From: JAHJDS01 sp964569795
GTDB taxonomy: Bacteria > Desulfobacterota > Desulfarculia > Desulfarculales > JAHJDS01
DNA: 57,967 nt
Assembly (NCBI GenBank): GCA_964569795.1
Contig: CAZMVB010000026.1
Location: 1-57,967 of the forward strand
Direction of reading: 5' to 3'
Below, in pieces: positions 49,759-57,967 of this stretch. Made by a program: the position numbers and the translations under genes. A model generated the notes under the pieces. The model was not told where the DNA came from. It was given only the letters and a program-made list of their open reading frames with translations, and made no database searches. Positions within the stretch are counted from its first letter, which is position 1; each line of letters opens with the position of its first letter.

Positions 49759-50546
49759 GCGACTTGATCCAACTGAAGGGCATCACTAAGGTGTACCAGC
49801 TGGGCAAGGTCGCCACCAAGGTCCTGATGGGGATCGACCTGACCGTGGCGGCCGGCGAGTTCGTGGCCATCATGGGCCCCTCGGGCACGGGCAAATCGAC
49901 CGTGATGCACATCATGGGCCTCCTGGACCGGCCCACCTCCGGGACCTATCTCCTGGACGACCAGGACGTGACCGTCTTGTCGGACAACGCCCTGTCGGCC
50001 ATCCGGAACCGGAAGATGGGCTTCGTCTTCCAGGCCTTCCACCTGCTGTCCCGGGCCTCGGCCCTCCAGAACGCGCTGCTGCCCCTGACCTACGCCGCCA
50101 GGTACCCCTCCGACGCCAAGGCCCGGGGGGCGCAGGCCCTGGAGATGGTCGGCCTGGGCCACCGTCTGGACCACCGTCCCGGCGAGATGTCCGGCGGCGA
50201 GCGGCAGCGGGTGGCCATCGCCCGGGCCCTGGTCCAGGACCCCGAGGTCCTGTTCGCCGACGAACCGACCGGCAACCTGGACAACCGCTCGTCCTACGAG
50301 GTCATGGACATCTTCCAGCGGCTCAACGACGAGGGGCGGACGGTGGTCATCGTCACCCACGAGGACGAGATCGCCCGCCACTGTAAACGGATCATCCGCC
50401 TCAACTACGGCCGCATCGCCCTGGACGAACCGGTCACGGACCGGCTCAAGGCCTCCGAGCAACTGGCCCTGCTGGGCCCGCCCGACAGCGGCAATTCGGC
50501 CGGGGGCGGGGCCGTCCCGGCGGAGACCGAAGGGGGAGCGGGGTGA
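49755..50546 (+). CDS. ABC transporter ATPase, MacB/LolD type
   Basis: 263 residues. Walker A GPSGTGKST, Q-loop VFQAFHLL, signature MSGGERQRVAIARAL, Walker B EVLFADEPTGNLD and H-loop VTHE. Typical of the LolD/MacB class that drives mechanical transport through FtsX-like permeases. A C-terminal tail of about 40 residues is Gly/Pro-rich. Overlaps both neighbours by four bases (ATGA before, GTGA after). Confidence 0.95.
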   Translation: MSDLIQLKGITKVYQLGKVATKVLMGIDLTVAAGEFVAIMGPSGTGKSTVMHIMGLLDRPTSGTYLLDDQDVTVLSDNALSAIRNRKMGFVFQAFHLLSRASALQNALLPLTYAARYPSDAKARGAQALEMVGLGHRLDHRPGEMSGGERQRVAIARALVQDPEVLFADEPTGNLDNRSSYEVMDIFQRLNDEGRTVVIVTHEDEIARHCKRIIRLNYGRIALDEPVTDRLKASEQLALLGPPDSGNSAGGGAVPAETEGGAG

Positions 50547-51754
50547 AGTCCTGGCGGCTGGCCAAGCAGGCCCTGGCGGCCATGTGGGCCCACAAGATGT
50601 ACGCCGTGCTGATGATGATCGGCCTGATCATCGGGATCTCGAGCGTGACGGTCATCATCGACATCGGCCAGGGCGCCCGCCTTCAGGTGGTCGAGATGAT
50701 GACCCGCTTCGGGTTCGGGGCCAACTCGTTCATGATCCGGGCCGGGGCGGGCAAGCTCTTCCGCCGCCGGGGGAGCCGCCCGACGACCATGAAGATGCGG
50801 GACGTGGCGGCCATCCAGCAGTTCACCTTTGCCAAGTACGTCGTCCCCCACCGCATGGTCCGGGGCAAGCGCTTCATCTACGGCCGGACCTCGACCGACA
50901 GCTCGTTGATCGGCACCTCGACCGACTACCCCCTGTCCCGGGACTGGAAGGTCAAGGCGGGCCGGTTCTTCACCCGGTCTGAAGAGGAACACAAGGCCCG
51001 GGTCGTGGTCCTGGGCACGACCGTGGTCCGCAACCTGTTCGGCAGCCAGGATCCCCTGGGCCGCTCCATCCGGATCGGCCCCGTCTTTTTCCGGGTCATC
51101 GGGGTCATGGAGTCCATGGGCTCGACCCCGGGCGGCTGGGACCGGGACGACATCGCCCTGGCCCCCATCTCGACCGTGCTCCGGCGGGTCATCAACTCGG
51201 ACTACATCAGCATGATCAAGGTCAACCTGACCTCGGCCGAGGTGGTCACTCAGGCCATCGTGGCCGTCAAGAAGGTCCTCCGGAAAAACCACAAGCTGGC
51301 CAAGGGGGTGCCCGACGACTTCACCATCATCACCGCCGACGAGCTGCTCAACTTCATCACCCGGCAATCCCGGGCCATGGTCCTGATGCTGGCCCTGATC
51401 GCCGCCATCTCCCTGTTCGTGTCCGGGATCGTGATCATGAACATCATGCTGGTCAGCGTGTCCGAGCGGAAACAGGAGATCGGCGTCCGGCGGGCGGTGG
51501 GGGCGAAGCGGCGGGACATCATGGTCCAGTTCGTCCTGGAGAGCCTGTTCGTCGCCATGAGCGGCGGCATCTTGGGGATCGGCCTGGGACAGGTCATCAG
51601 CCGGCTGCTGAACACCGCCTTCGGGCTGCCCACGGCGCCGTCGATCATCGCCGTGGTCCTGGCCCTGGGCTTCGCCGGGGCGGTCGGTCTGTTCTTCGGC
51701 ATCTTCCCGGCCCGACGGGCGGCCCAGCTCTCGCCGGTCGAGGCCGTGGCCTAG
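50543..51754 (+). CDS. MacB-type FtsX-like permease, first of two
   Basis: 403 residues from GTG 50543. Membrane helix about 17-40, a large periplasmic domain (MacB_PCD, about 45-270: LIGTSTDYPLSRDWKVKAGRFFT, LGTTVVRNLFGSQDPLG), then three helices (about 283-308, 330-358, 368-392) with the conserved SVSERKQEIGVRRAVGAKRRDI. In MacB the ATPase is fused to the permease; here it is separate. A second permease follows after an unusual non-coding gap, so the working unit is probably a permease heterodimer. Confidence 0.93.
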   Translation: MKSWRLAKQALAAMWAHKMYAVLMMIGLIIGISSVTVIIDIGQGARLQVVEMMTRFGFGANSFMIRAGAGKLFRRRGSRPTTMKMRDVAAIQQFTFAKYVVPHRMVRGKRFIYGRTSTDSSLIGTSTDYPLSRDWKVKAGRFFTRSEEEHKARVVVLGTTVVRNLFGSQDPLGRSIRIGPVFFRVIGVMESMGSTPGGWDRDDIALAPISTVLRRVINSDYISMIKVNLTSAEVVTQAIVAVKKVLRKNHKLAKGVPDDFTIITADELLNFITRQSRAMVLMLALIAAISLFVSGIVIMNIMLVSVSERKQEIGVRRAVGAKRRDIMVQFVLESLFVAMSGGILGIGLGQVISRLLNTAFGLPTAPSIIAVVLALGFAGAVGLFFGIFPARRAAQLSPVEAVA

Positions 51755-51906
51755 GAGCCTTTCGGAATCCGACAGGCTCCTGGCCGGGCCAGGGATGGCC
51801 CGGCAAATCGCGCGGGCTTTGAAAAAGACAAGCGATTTGTAGCGCTGGCCAAAACCGCGCTTTTGGCGAGCGCCAGTCGGAAAAAGTCAGGACGACTTTT
51901 TCCGAC
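51753..51906 (+). other. Array of five consecutive hairpins between two permease genes
   Basis: In 154 bases: (A) AGGAGCCT/AGGCTCCT, 51753-51781, overlapping the stop codon; (B) GCCGGGCCA/TGGCCCGGC, 51783-51804; (C) CAAATCGC/GCGATTTG, 51804-51839; (D) 13-base arms with one mismatch, 51842-51854 with 51861-51873; (E) perfect 13-base arms GTCGGAAAAAGTC/GACTTTTTCCGAC, 51876-51906, loop AGGAC. Almost every base is in a stem. Candidate structured RNA or dispersed palindromic repeat that may control expression of the second permease. Confidence 0.8.
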
Positions 51907-51926
51907 AGAGACATAGGACAGATGTA

Positions 51927-53159
51927 ATGTTTTCTCGCTGGAAACGCTTGGTCAAAACCGCTGCCTCCTCGGTCTCCGAAAGCCGGGTCCGGTCGTTTCT
52001 GGCCATGCTGGGCCTGGCCGTGGGGGTGGCCGCGGTGGTGGTCATGACCGCCGTGGGCCAGGGCACCCAGCGCCGGGTCCTGGAAAGCATCGCCAAGATG
52101 GGCACCGACCTGATCCAGGTCCGGGCCGGCAAGATCAGGATGCGCGGCGGCCGGGTCCGGCCCATCGGCCAGGTGACGACCATGACCCCGGCCGACGCGG
52201 ACATGATCAAACGCAACGTCTTCAGCGTCACGGCCATCAGCCCCGTGAACGGGGGGGCGATTCAGGCCAAATACATGGAGACCTCGGCCGACACCAACAT
52301 CGTCGGCGGCAACACCGAGATCTTCGAGGTCCTGCGGCATTATCCGGCCGAGGGCCGGGCCTTCACCGCCCTGGAGAACCGGACCCTGAAACGGGTGGCC
52401 CTCATCGGCAAGACCGTGGCCCAGAACCTGTTCGGCCCGGAGTCCCCCCTGGGCAAGACCATCACCATCAAGAAACTGCCCTTCCAGGTCATCGGCGTGC
52501 TTCAGGCCAAGGGGGTGGACGCCGACGGCAACGACCAGGACGATACGATCATCATCCCGCTCCGGACGGCCATGAAGCGGATCTACAACCAGACCTATGT
52601 CAATCTGATCCTGATCCGGGCCGCCAGCGAGCAGGCCATTCCCGGCGTCGAGGCCTCGGTCCGGCGCATCCTCCGGCGGCGCCACCGCCTGGACACCGGC
52701 GTGCCCAAGCCCGACGACTTCACCATCCTCCGCCAGACCGACCTGGCCCAGCGCCACCGGGAAACGGCCGGCGTCTTCGCCAAGGTCATCGTCGGCGTGG
52801 CGGCCATCTCGCTCTTGGTGGGCGGGGTGGGGATCATGGCGGTGATGCTCATCGCCGTGGGCGAACGCCGGCAGGAGATCGGCGTCCGGCGGGCGGTCGG
52901 GGCCCGGCGCCGGGACATCGAGGTCCAGTTCCTGCTCGAGGCGGCGGTGATGGGGCTGTGCGGCGGCGGGGGCGGACTGCTCCTGGGGTTCATCGCCCAT
53001 CTGATCATCCGCCTGGCCACCGGTCTGCCCATGGAGATGCCCTGGGGCCTGGGGCTGTTCGCCGTCCTGTTCTCGACCGGGGTCGCCCTGGCCTTCGGGC
53101 TCTATCCCGCCCGGCGGGCGGCCCGGCTCAATCCGGTCCAGGCCCTGATTTCCCTCTGA
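51927..53159 (+). CDS. MacB-type FtsX-like permease, second of two
   Basis: 410 residues, ATG 51927 with a weak AGGA ribosome site. Same plan as the previous gene: first helix (about 19-44, SRVRSFLAMLGLAVGVAAVVVM), periplasmic domain (NIVGGNTEIFEVLRHYPAEGR), three C-terminal helices and AVGERRQEIGVRRAVGARRRDIEVQF. The two permeases are clearly homologous but diverged throughout, an old duplication. Its weak ribosome site and the hairpin row before it suggest regulated or reduced synthesis. Confidence 0.93.
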   Translation: MFSRWKRLVKTAASSVSESRVRSFLAMLGLAVGVAAVVVMTAVGQGTQRRVLESIAKMGTDLIQVRAGKIRMRGGRVRPIGQVTTMTPADADMIKRNVFSVTAISPVNGGAIQAKYMETSADTNIVGGNTEIFEVLRHYPAEGRAFTALENRTLKRVALIGKTVAQNLFGPESPLGKTITIKKLPFQVIGVLQAKGVDADGNDQDDTIIIPLRTAMKRIYNQTYVNLILIRAASEQAIPGVEASVRRILRRRHRLDTGVPKPDDFTILRQTDLAQRHRETAGVFAKVIVGVAAISLLVGGVGIMAVMLIAVGERRQEIGVRRAVGARRRDIEVQFLLEAAVMGLCGGGGGLLLGFIAHLIIRLATGLPMEMPWGLGLFAVLFSTGVALAFGLYPARRAARLNPVQALISL

Positions 53160-53268
53160 GAGCCCCCGTCCCCTCGACCCGCCCCGGACCGGGGGGCGGA
53201 AATCAAGTTGCATGGCCGGGGGCGGTGCAGTATCATAGCCGAGTTGTCAATCGCCCAGGGGGATTCGC

Positions 53269-53466
53269 GTGCGGCCACCGTTGCCCATAAACCGTCGGGG
53301 ACAGACCATGTTCGAGTTTGTCCTGATTCTGGCCATCGTTCTGGTCGGGGTGATGATCGTCCTGTATATTTACTGGGAGCCGTTCCACCAGACCGCGAAC
53401 GACATCGCCCGGCATATCTTCGGCCGAATCGCCTCCCCCGAATCCACCGGGGCCGGGGGAGGCTAG
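53269..53466 (+). CDS. Small pilin-like (class III signal) protein
   Basis: 65 residues from GTG 53269 (AGGGGGA upstream). Basic leader MRPPLPINRRG, then QTMFEFVLILAIVLVGVMIV: cleavage after Gly11 would place Glu at mature position 5, as in type IV and Flp pilins. The hydrophobic helix is followed by a short soluble part (EPFHQTANDIARHIFGRI). Length fits Flp or TadE-like minor pilins. No pilus assembly gene is next to it; the kinase gene starts 28 bases on. Confidence 0.65.
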   Translation: MRPPLPINRRGQTMFEFVLILAIVLVGVMIVLYIYWEPFHQTANDIARHIFGRIASPESTGAGGG

Positions 53467-53494
53467 CCCTCCAGTAACCAGGACCGGAGTCCCG

Positions 53495-55783
53495 ATGGCC
53501 GATATCAGGGTTTTCGGGGAATATTACCTCGGAAAACGCATTGCCACCGGCGGCAACAGCGAGCTCTGGCGGGCCCGCCGCGTCGGGCTGTCCGGATTCG
53601 AGCGCCTGCTGGCCATCAAGACCATCCTCCCCCACTACGCCCAGCACCCCGAATTTCTGACCATGTTCATCAACGAGGCCAAGCTGGCCTCGCGCCTGCA
53701 CCACTCGAACATCGTCCAGATCCTGGACCTGGGCCGGGTGGAGGAGACCTACTTCATCGCCATGGAGTACGTCTTCGGCCGGTCCCTGGCCCAGTTGATG
53801 AACACCTCCCGGGAAAAAAACGTCTATCCCTCGATGGAGAACGTGGTCACCCTCATCCTCCGGGTGGCCACGGCCCTGGACTACGCCCACCGCCTGACCG
53901 ACAACCAGGGCCAGTCCGTGGGGCTGGTCCACCGCGACGTCAGCCCCCACAACATCCTCCTGTCCTTCGAGGGCGAGGTCAAACTGGTGGACTTCGGCAT
54001 TGCCAAGGCCGCCTCCCTCTCGTCCGACACCCGGGCCGGGGTCCTCAAGGGCAAGATCGCCTACATGTCGCCCGAGCAGGCCGCCGGCCAGCCGGTGGAC
54101 CGGCGCTCGGACGTCTATTCCCTGGGGATCGTCTTCCACGAGATGCTCTGCCGCCAGAAGCTGTTCACCGGCGATTCGGAGATGACCGTCCTCCACAAGG
54201 TGACCCAGCCCCACATCCAGCCGCCCTCGGTCCTGTGCAACTTCGTGCCGGCCGCCCTGGACTCGATCGTGATGAAGGCCCTGGCCCCGGCGGTCGGGGA
54301 CCGGTACCAGACGGCCGGGGACCTGGCCGACGCCCTGGAATCCTATCTCCACGCCCAGGGCACGGTGTCCTCGACCTTTGACCTGCGGCACCTGATGCGG
54401 ACCGCCTTTGTCGATCAAATCTCGGTCGAGCAGCAGGAGATCCAGGCCGAGGAACTGGCCATGGCCGACCTGGCCCGGACCGAGCCCGGCCCGGGGCCGG
54501 AATTGGGCGACCGGACCCTGGTGATGCCGGTCGAGGAGGCACCGGCCGAGGCGGTCCCGGAGGAGGGCGTCCCGGCCCGACACTGGCCTCGGGTCCTGAC
54601 CATCGTTGCCGCCGGGGGGTTGATCGTCGGCCTGGTGGCCCTGTTGATCTACCTCCACATGTCCGGCCTGGGCCGGCAGCCGACCGTTGACCTGGCCTCC
54701 TGGCAGCCCACGGCCAGGGTCTGGGATCGGCTGGTGGTCTGGTGGTCCTCGGCGGGGAGGACGCAGGTCCCGCTGCGGCCCAAGCCGCCGCCCCCTGTCG
54801 TCAAGCCCACCCCGGCCCAGGTCGAGGCCGACTTCGGGGCCGACCTTTTGGACCGGGCGGTCATCGAGGTCCTCTGGCCGCCGGCCGAGAAGGACAAACC
54901 CCTCCGGCCGCTGCTGGGGCCGCTGCTGGTCTGGGCCTACTTCCGGGAGGGCACCAGTTCCATCCGGTACACCTATTTTCGCCGGGAGGCCCTGTCCCTG
55001 CTCCAGAGGGCGGCCGAATTGGACCGACTCCTGCCCCGCCGCTACCGGATTCCGGCCCTCTACCTGGCCCTGGGCCGGCTCTACACCGAGGAACTCCAAT
55101 TCCGCCGGGCCCAGGACGCCTACCAGCACCTCCTGGCCCTTGAGCCCAAGAACCTGATCGGGCGCTTCAATCTGGGGTTCGTCCTGCTGCGGACCAGTCA
55201 GTACGCCCGGGCCGTGGAGGAGTACCGCCGCCTGGCCAAACTCAAGCCCTATTTCCTGGACGACGTCCTGGTCAATCTGGCCATCGCCTACTACTATGTC
55301 GAGGCCACCGGCCGCAAGGACCACCCCCCCTTCCGCAAGGCCCTGGCGGCCCTGGACGCCGCCCTCAAATACAACGGCCTGAACATGCGGGCCCACACCC
55401 TGCGGATCAACATCCGCAACATCCGCCTGATGTTGAGCCGGCCCCAGCCCCCGCCGACGACCTATTTCGAGATCAAGGTCGCCCCCAAGCAGATCATCCC
55501 GGGCAAGACCCTGCTCCTGTTGGCCCTGTGGCACACCCACAAGGCGGAGAACTGGAAGATCATCGCCCTGGAGAACAACCTGGCCTATCCCTATTATCTC
55601 CATGCCGGCCAAGTCCTGCGCATCCCCCGGGAGGTGGTCCTGGCCACCTCGGCCATGACCCGGGCCTGGGCCAAGAAGCACGTGGCCGATGTCCCGGACC
55701 GGCTCAACCCCCTGCCCCCTCGGCAGTCGAGCCACCCGTCGCTGGACCTGGTCTATCAGTTCCCGCCGGTGGCCCCCAAGTAA
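53495..55783 (+). CDS. Membrane Ser/Thr protein kinase with TPR-like and LysM-like extracytoplasmic part
   Basis: 762 residues. Kinase domain about 8-290: Gly-rich loop atypical (RIATGGNSELW), Lys42, HRDVSPHN (146-153), DFGIAK (166-171), MSPEQ. One membrane helix at about 367-388. Outside: a Pro-rich stretch, TPR-like helical repeats (RALDAYQHLLALEPKN-type, about 520-640), and near 660-718 a segment resembling LysM (WHTHKAENWKIIALENN, then LHAGQVLRIP). This plan suggests a kinase that senses the cell wall, comparable in logic to PASTA kinases but with a different sensor. LysM assignment is by eye. Downstream targets unknown. Confidence 0.85.
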   Translation: MADIRVFGEYYLGKRIATGGNSELWRARRVGLSGFERLLAIKTILPHYAQHPEFLTMFINEAKLASRLHHSNIVQILDLGRVEETYFIAMEYVFGRSLAQLMNTSREKNVYPSMENVVTLILRVATALDYAHRLTDNQGQSVGLVHRDVSPHNILLSFEGEVKLVDFGIAKAASLSSDTRAGVLKGKIAYMSPEQAAGQPVDRRSDVYSLGIVFHEMLCRQKLFTGDSEMTVLHKVTQPHIQPPSVLCNFVPAALDSIVMKALAPAVGDRYQTAGDLADALESYLHAQGTVSSTFDLRHLMRTAFVDQISVEQQEIQAEELAMADLARTEPGPGPELGDRTLVMPVEEAPAEAVPEEGVPARHWPRVLTIVAAGGLIVGLVALLIYLHMSGLGRQPTVDLASWQPTARVWDRLVVWWSSAGRTQVPLRPKPPPPVVKPTPAQVEADFGADLLDRAVIEVLWPPAEKDKPLRPLLGPLLVWAYFREGTSSIRYTYFRREALSLLQRAAELDRLLPRRYRIPALYLALGRLYTEELQFRRAQDAYQHLLALEPKNLIGRFNLGFVLLRTSQYARAVEEYRRLAKLKPYFLDDVLVNLAIAYYYVEATGRKDHPPFRKALAALDAALKYNGLNMRAHTLRINIRNIRLMLSRPQPPPTTYFEIKVAPKQIIPGKTLLLLALWHTHKAENWKIIALENNLAYPYYLHAGQVLRIPREVVLATSAMTRAWAKKHVADVPDRLNPLPPRQSSHPSLDLVYQFPPVAPK

Positions 55784-55795
55784 GGATTATCGTCC

Positions 55796-56779
55796 ATGGC
55801 GCGGGCACTGGGTCTCATCTCGGGCGGACTGGATTCCCTGCTGGCCGCCGAACTGCTCCGGCGTCAGGACGTCGAAGTAACCGGCGTCACCTTCACCTCG
55901 CCCTTTTTCGGCGCCGACCGGGCCCGGCGGGCGGCGGCCGCCGCCGGGCTGGACCTGATCGTCGAGGACATCACCGCTCCCCACTGGGCCCTGGTCAAGG
56001 ACCCGCCCCGGGGCTACGGCAAGAACATGAACCCCTGTGTGGACTGCCACGCCCTGATGCTGCGGATCGCCGGCCGACGTCTGACCCCCGGGGGCTTTGA
56101 TTTCCTGTTCACCGGCGAGGTCCTGGGCCAGCGGCCCTTTTCCCAGAACCGCCAGTCCCTGGGGCTGGTCGAACGGGACTCGGGCCTGGCCGGGCGCATC
56201 CTGCGGCCCCTGTCCGCCCGGCTGCTCGACCCGACCGAGCCCGAAGAAAGGGGGCTGGTGGACCGAAATCGGCTGCTGGACATCTCGGGGCGGAGCCGCA
56301 AGAGGCAGCTCGAACTGGCGCAACAGTTCGGAATTACCGACTATTCTCCCCCGGCCGGGGGATGCCTCTTGACCGTGCCCAGCTTCGCCGATCGGCTCCG
56401 GGACCTGCTTCGCGTCCGGCCCGGGGCCGGGCCCGACGAGGTCGAGCTGATCAAGGCCGGCCGGTACTTCAGCCTGGCGGGCGGGGTGATCATCATCGTC
56501 GGCCGCAACCAGGCCGACAACGACGCCCTTGGGGCGCGGGCCCGGGCCGAGGATCTCCTGGTGAAACAGGCCGACCGGGTGGGGCCCACCGCCCTCGTCC
56601 TGGGAGGGGGCGACCCGGCCGCGGCCCGGATCGCCGGGGCCCTGACCGCCCATTTCAGCCGGACCCCGGACGACGAGCCGGTCGAGATCGAGCTGGCCGG
56701 GCCGGCCGGCGCGGGGGAAGGGGGACGAATTACCGTCCGGGGCGGGGAGGCCGCCCCTTATCTGGACCGTTTGGTCTGA
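55796..56779 (+). CDS. PP-loop tRNA thiolation-type protein (ThiI/MnmA-like)
   Basis: 327 residues. The ATP-pyrophosphatase loop LISGGLDSLLAAELL is at residue 7; then NPCVDCHALML (Cys about 80 and 83), FTGEVLGQRPFSQN and a third Cys in PAGGCLLT near 189. A C-terminal NFACT-R-like half (about 210-327) follows. Related proteins in anaerobes are annotated as thiouridylases or thiamine-synthesis proteins; they lack the THUMP and rhodanese domains of ThiI. Likely sulfur insertion into tRNA, but not proven. Starts 12 bases after the kinase gene. Confidence 0.8.
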   Translation: MARALGLISGGLDSLLAAELLRRQDVEVTGVTFTSPFFGADRARRAAAAAGLDLIVEDITAPHWALVKDPPRGYGKNMNPCVDCHALMLRIAGRRLTPGGFDFLFTGEVLGQRPFSQNRQSLGLVERDSGLAGRILRPLSARLLDPTEPEERGLVDRNRLLDISGRSRKRQLELAQQFGITDYSPPAGGCLLTVPSFADRLRDLLRVRPGAGPDEVELIKAGRYFSLAGGVIIIVGRNQADNDALGARARAEDLLVKQADRVGPTALVLGGGDPAAARIAGALTAHFSRTPDDEPVEIELAGPAGAGEGGRITVRGGEAAPYLDRLV

Positions 56780-56790
56780 GAGGGAAAGTG

Positions 56791-57114
56791 ATGGGGTTTT
56801 TCGATCCGAATGAATTGGAACTGGCCGACTTCCGGCCCGGCGTCAAGAGCTGGGCCCACCTGGGCGACCAGCTCACCCTGGCGGTGATGAGCCTGGAGCC
56901 GGGCCTGTCCGACCCGGGGCACGAGCATCCCTTCGAGCAGGCCGGCCTGGTCCTGGCCGGCCGCTTCGAGCTGACCATCGGTCCCGAGACCCGGACCCTG
57001 TCAGCCGGGCAGGGTTACCTGGTGCCGGCCGGGGTCAGGCACGGCTGGCGGGTGATCGCCGGTCCGGTCACGGTCCTGGACGTCTCGGCCCGCGTCCCGG
57101 CAGGAGAAGTCTGA
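56791..57114 (+). CDS. Small cupin-domain protein
   Basis: 107 residues from ATG 56791 (GAGAGGGAAAG upstream). Single cupin: motif 1 HEHPFEQAGLVLAGRFEL with the usual two His and Glu, motif 2 YLVPAGVRHGWRV with the third His. A metal-binding beta-barrel, role unknown. Follows the PP-loop gene by 11 bases, so probably in the same transcript. Confidence 0.85.
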   Translation: MGFFDPNELELADFRPGVKSWAHLGDQLTLAVMSLEPGLSDPGHEHPFEQAGLVLAGRFELTIGPETRTLSAGQGYLVPAGVRHGWRVIAGPVTVLDVSARVPAGEV

Positions 57115-57127
57115 TGAATGATTGGGG

Positions 57128-57604
57128 TTAGCGCCACATCCCGGTCGCCCCGTCGTCCGAGGCGCCCCGGTCGAGGAGATACTCTTTTAATTCCAGGGCA
57201 TGGAGTACCCCGAACATCCGGACCGCCACCCCCTGGGCGCTTCTGGTGTGGAGGTGGACGTGGGCCATGCCCAGGGCGCGGTGGATGAACCCCCGGCGCA
57301 CGTCCACCCGGGTGATATCATTGATTTCGGCCCGCTGGGGCGGCTGGCCGGTCAGGGAGAAGGCGGCCTCGACCGCGTCGGCGGTCACCCGGTAGCGCCG
57401 GGTGTAGCGGAGGCCCACGGCCGCGGCCAGGCAGACGACGGCGATGGGGATGCCCACCGGCCACTTGATCGCGGCCCGGGGATTGGCCAGGGGCCCCACC
57501 AGAAAGGCAAAGGCGGCCACCCAGAACACGACGAAACTCCGCCAGGCCGGCCGGAAGACTTTTTCGTCCCGGGCCGCCCGGGCCCAGTAGTTGTCCTTGT
57601 CCAT
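57128..57604 (-). CDS. PH-domain (bPH2/DUF304-like) membrane protein
   Basis: 158 residues. Two adjacent hydrophobic segments (about 23-40 and 48-65) are followed by a bacterial PH-like domain: RRYRVTADAVEAAFSLTG, INDITRVDVRRGFIHRALG and MAHVHLHT. This is the two-helix plus bPH2 plan. Function unknown; converges on the cupin gene with 13 bases between. Confidence 0.8.
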   Translation of the reverse strand: MDKDNYWARAARDEKVFRPAWRSFVVFWVAAFAFLVGPLANPRAAIKWPVGIPIAVVCLAAAVGLRYTRRYRVTADAVEAAFSLTGQPPQRAEINDITRVDVRRGFIHRALGMAHVHLHTRSAQGVAVRMFGVLHALELKEYLLDRGASDDGATGMWR

Positions 57605-57912
57605 GGCCCCTGTTTCTACCTTGTTGGGGAAGGGAAGACAACCGGAAAGTGCGCCCCCGGGTCCGGGCCGGAATCGGGCCGGGCCGGGGACGTTATTTTT
57701 TTATTTACATTTGCCGTGGTTCATGTTATTAATTAATGTCTAGCTTTGAGACAGGAGGAGCCTCGCGTGGGGTATTAACTCGGATTCGCCAGGTTTTGTT
57801 CAAATCAGTGTGCTGTCGGTCTGTATCCGGACGCCAGAGGTTCAAATTCATTGTAGGTGCGCCTTCACGGCGCTTGATTTTTGTTGAAACGCGGGCCTAG
57901 TCTGTCAGCTTC
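57605..57912. other. Non-coding interval before the tRNA gene
   Basis: About 310 bases. No gene. A weak promoter for the tRNA may be TTGATT (57874-57879), 18 bases, TAGTCT (57898-57903). A small stem GCGCC-TTCAC-GGCGC lies near 57860. Confidence 0.4.
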
Positions 57913-57967
57913 GCTGGCGTAGCTCAACCGGTAGAGCAGCTGATTTGTAATCAGCAGGTTGCGGGTT
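57913..57967 (+). tRNA. tRNA-Thr (anticodon TGT), 3' part beyond the window
   Basis: GCTGGCG acceptor arm, D arm GCTC...GAGC, anticodon stem GCTGA/TCAGC with loop TTTGTAA, so anticodon TGT (Thr). The window ends in the T arm (GCGGGTT). Confidence 0.9.

Noticed and set aside
53102..55735. Open frame of 877 codons antisense to the Ser/Thr kinase
   Set aside because: Shadow frame; the plus strand has all kinase motifs.
57840..57870. GGTTCAAATTC resembling a tRNA T loop
   Set aside because: The flanking bases do not form the T stem and there is no acceptor or anticodon arm.

Overview
The window looks like chromosomal DNA of a GC-rich strict anaerobe, most likely a Desulfobacterota (deltaproteobacterial) bacterium. 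This is an inference from gene content: an FMN/FeS dienoyl-CoA reductase, three 2-hydroxyacyl-CoA dehydratase/benzoyl-CoA reductase-type proteins, an HcyS/HcyF-type homocysteine module, a branched-chain amino-acid-type ABC transporter, radical SAM and ferredoxin proteins, a very long PAS histidine kinase, and -24/-12 (sigma-54) promoter sequences. Most genes are GC-rich with tightly overlapping starts and stops. A few AT-rich genes (3804-5215, 6766-7377, 40111-40611) stand out as probable imports.

Layout. 1-2770: unsaturated fatty-acid oxidation pair (dienoyl-CoA reductase, cut by the window edge, and a crotonase with dienoyl-CoA isomerase residues). 2926-3724: lytic transglycosylase behind a sigma-54 promoter. 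3804-8208: accessory region with a Panacea-domain antitoxin-like gene and an unknown partner, a radical SAM protein, a possible PD-(D/E)XK nuclease, palindromic repeats and a 28-bp tandem repeat. 8209-15874: short-chain dehydrogenase, small membrane protein, eight-PAS hybrid kinase, DUF2156 protein, BamE-like lipoprotein. 16446-19058: two dehydratase-type subunits. 19086-24974: K+ channel with RCK domain, a SPOR-protein operon, a DUF167 protein, and mreB with a GAF protein and a DUF6485 protein.

25280-28171: rpsF-rpsR-rplI-dnaB with its promoter. 28218-30467: a divergent dnaA and a probable origin with DnaA boxes. 31022-36189: livJ-H-M-G-F transporter. 36281-40800: methyltransferase with a sequestered ribosome site, zinc-ribbon protein, double-cubane-type reductase, DUF2147 protein and an AT-rich orphan between two copies of one terminator. 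40819-44116: a sulfur operon, mnmA-rrf2-hcyS-hcyF, with a palindrome on its -35. 44340-48092: DUF2059 protein, stand-alone histidine-kinase dimerisation domain, small cysteine protein, nth, TVP38-type and BI-1-type membrane proteins. 48263-53159: efflux operon with one adaptor, one ATPase and two permeases, the last two separated by a row of five hairpins. 53269-57604: pilin-like peptide, Ser/Thr kinase with a LysM-like end, PP-loop thiolation enzyme, cupin and PH-domain membrane protein. 57913-57967: 5' part of tRNA-Thr(TGT).

The most promising unexplained items are the Panacea pair, the dnaA with an altered Walker B motif next to an origin, the hairpin array in the efflux operon, the mnmA-rrf2-hcyS-hcyF operon, and the stand-alone kinase dimerisation domain.
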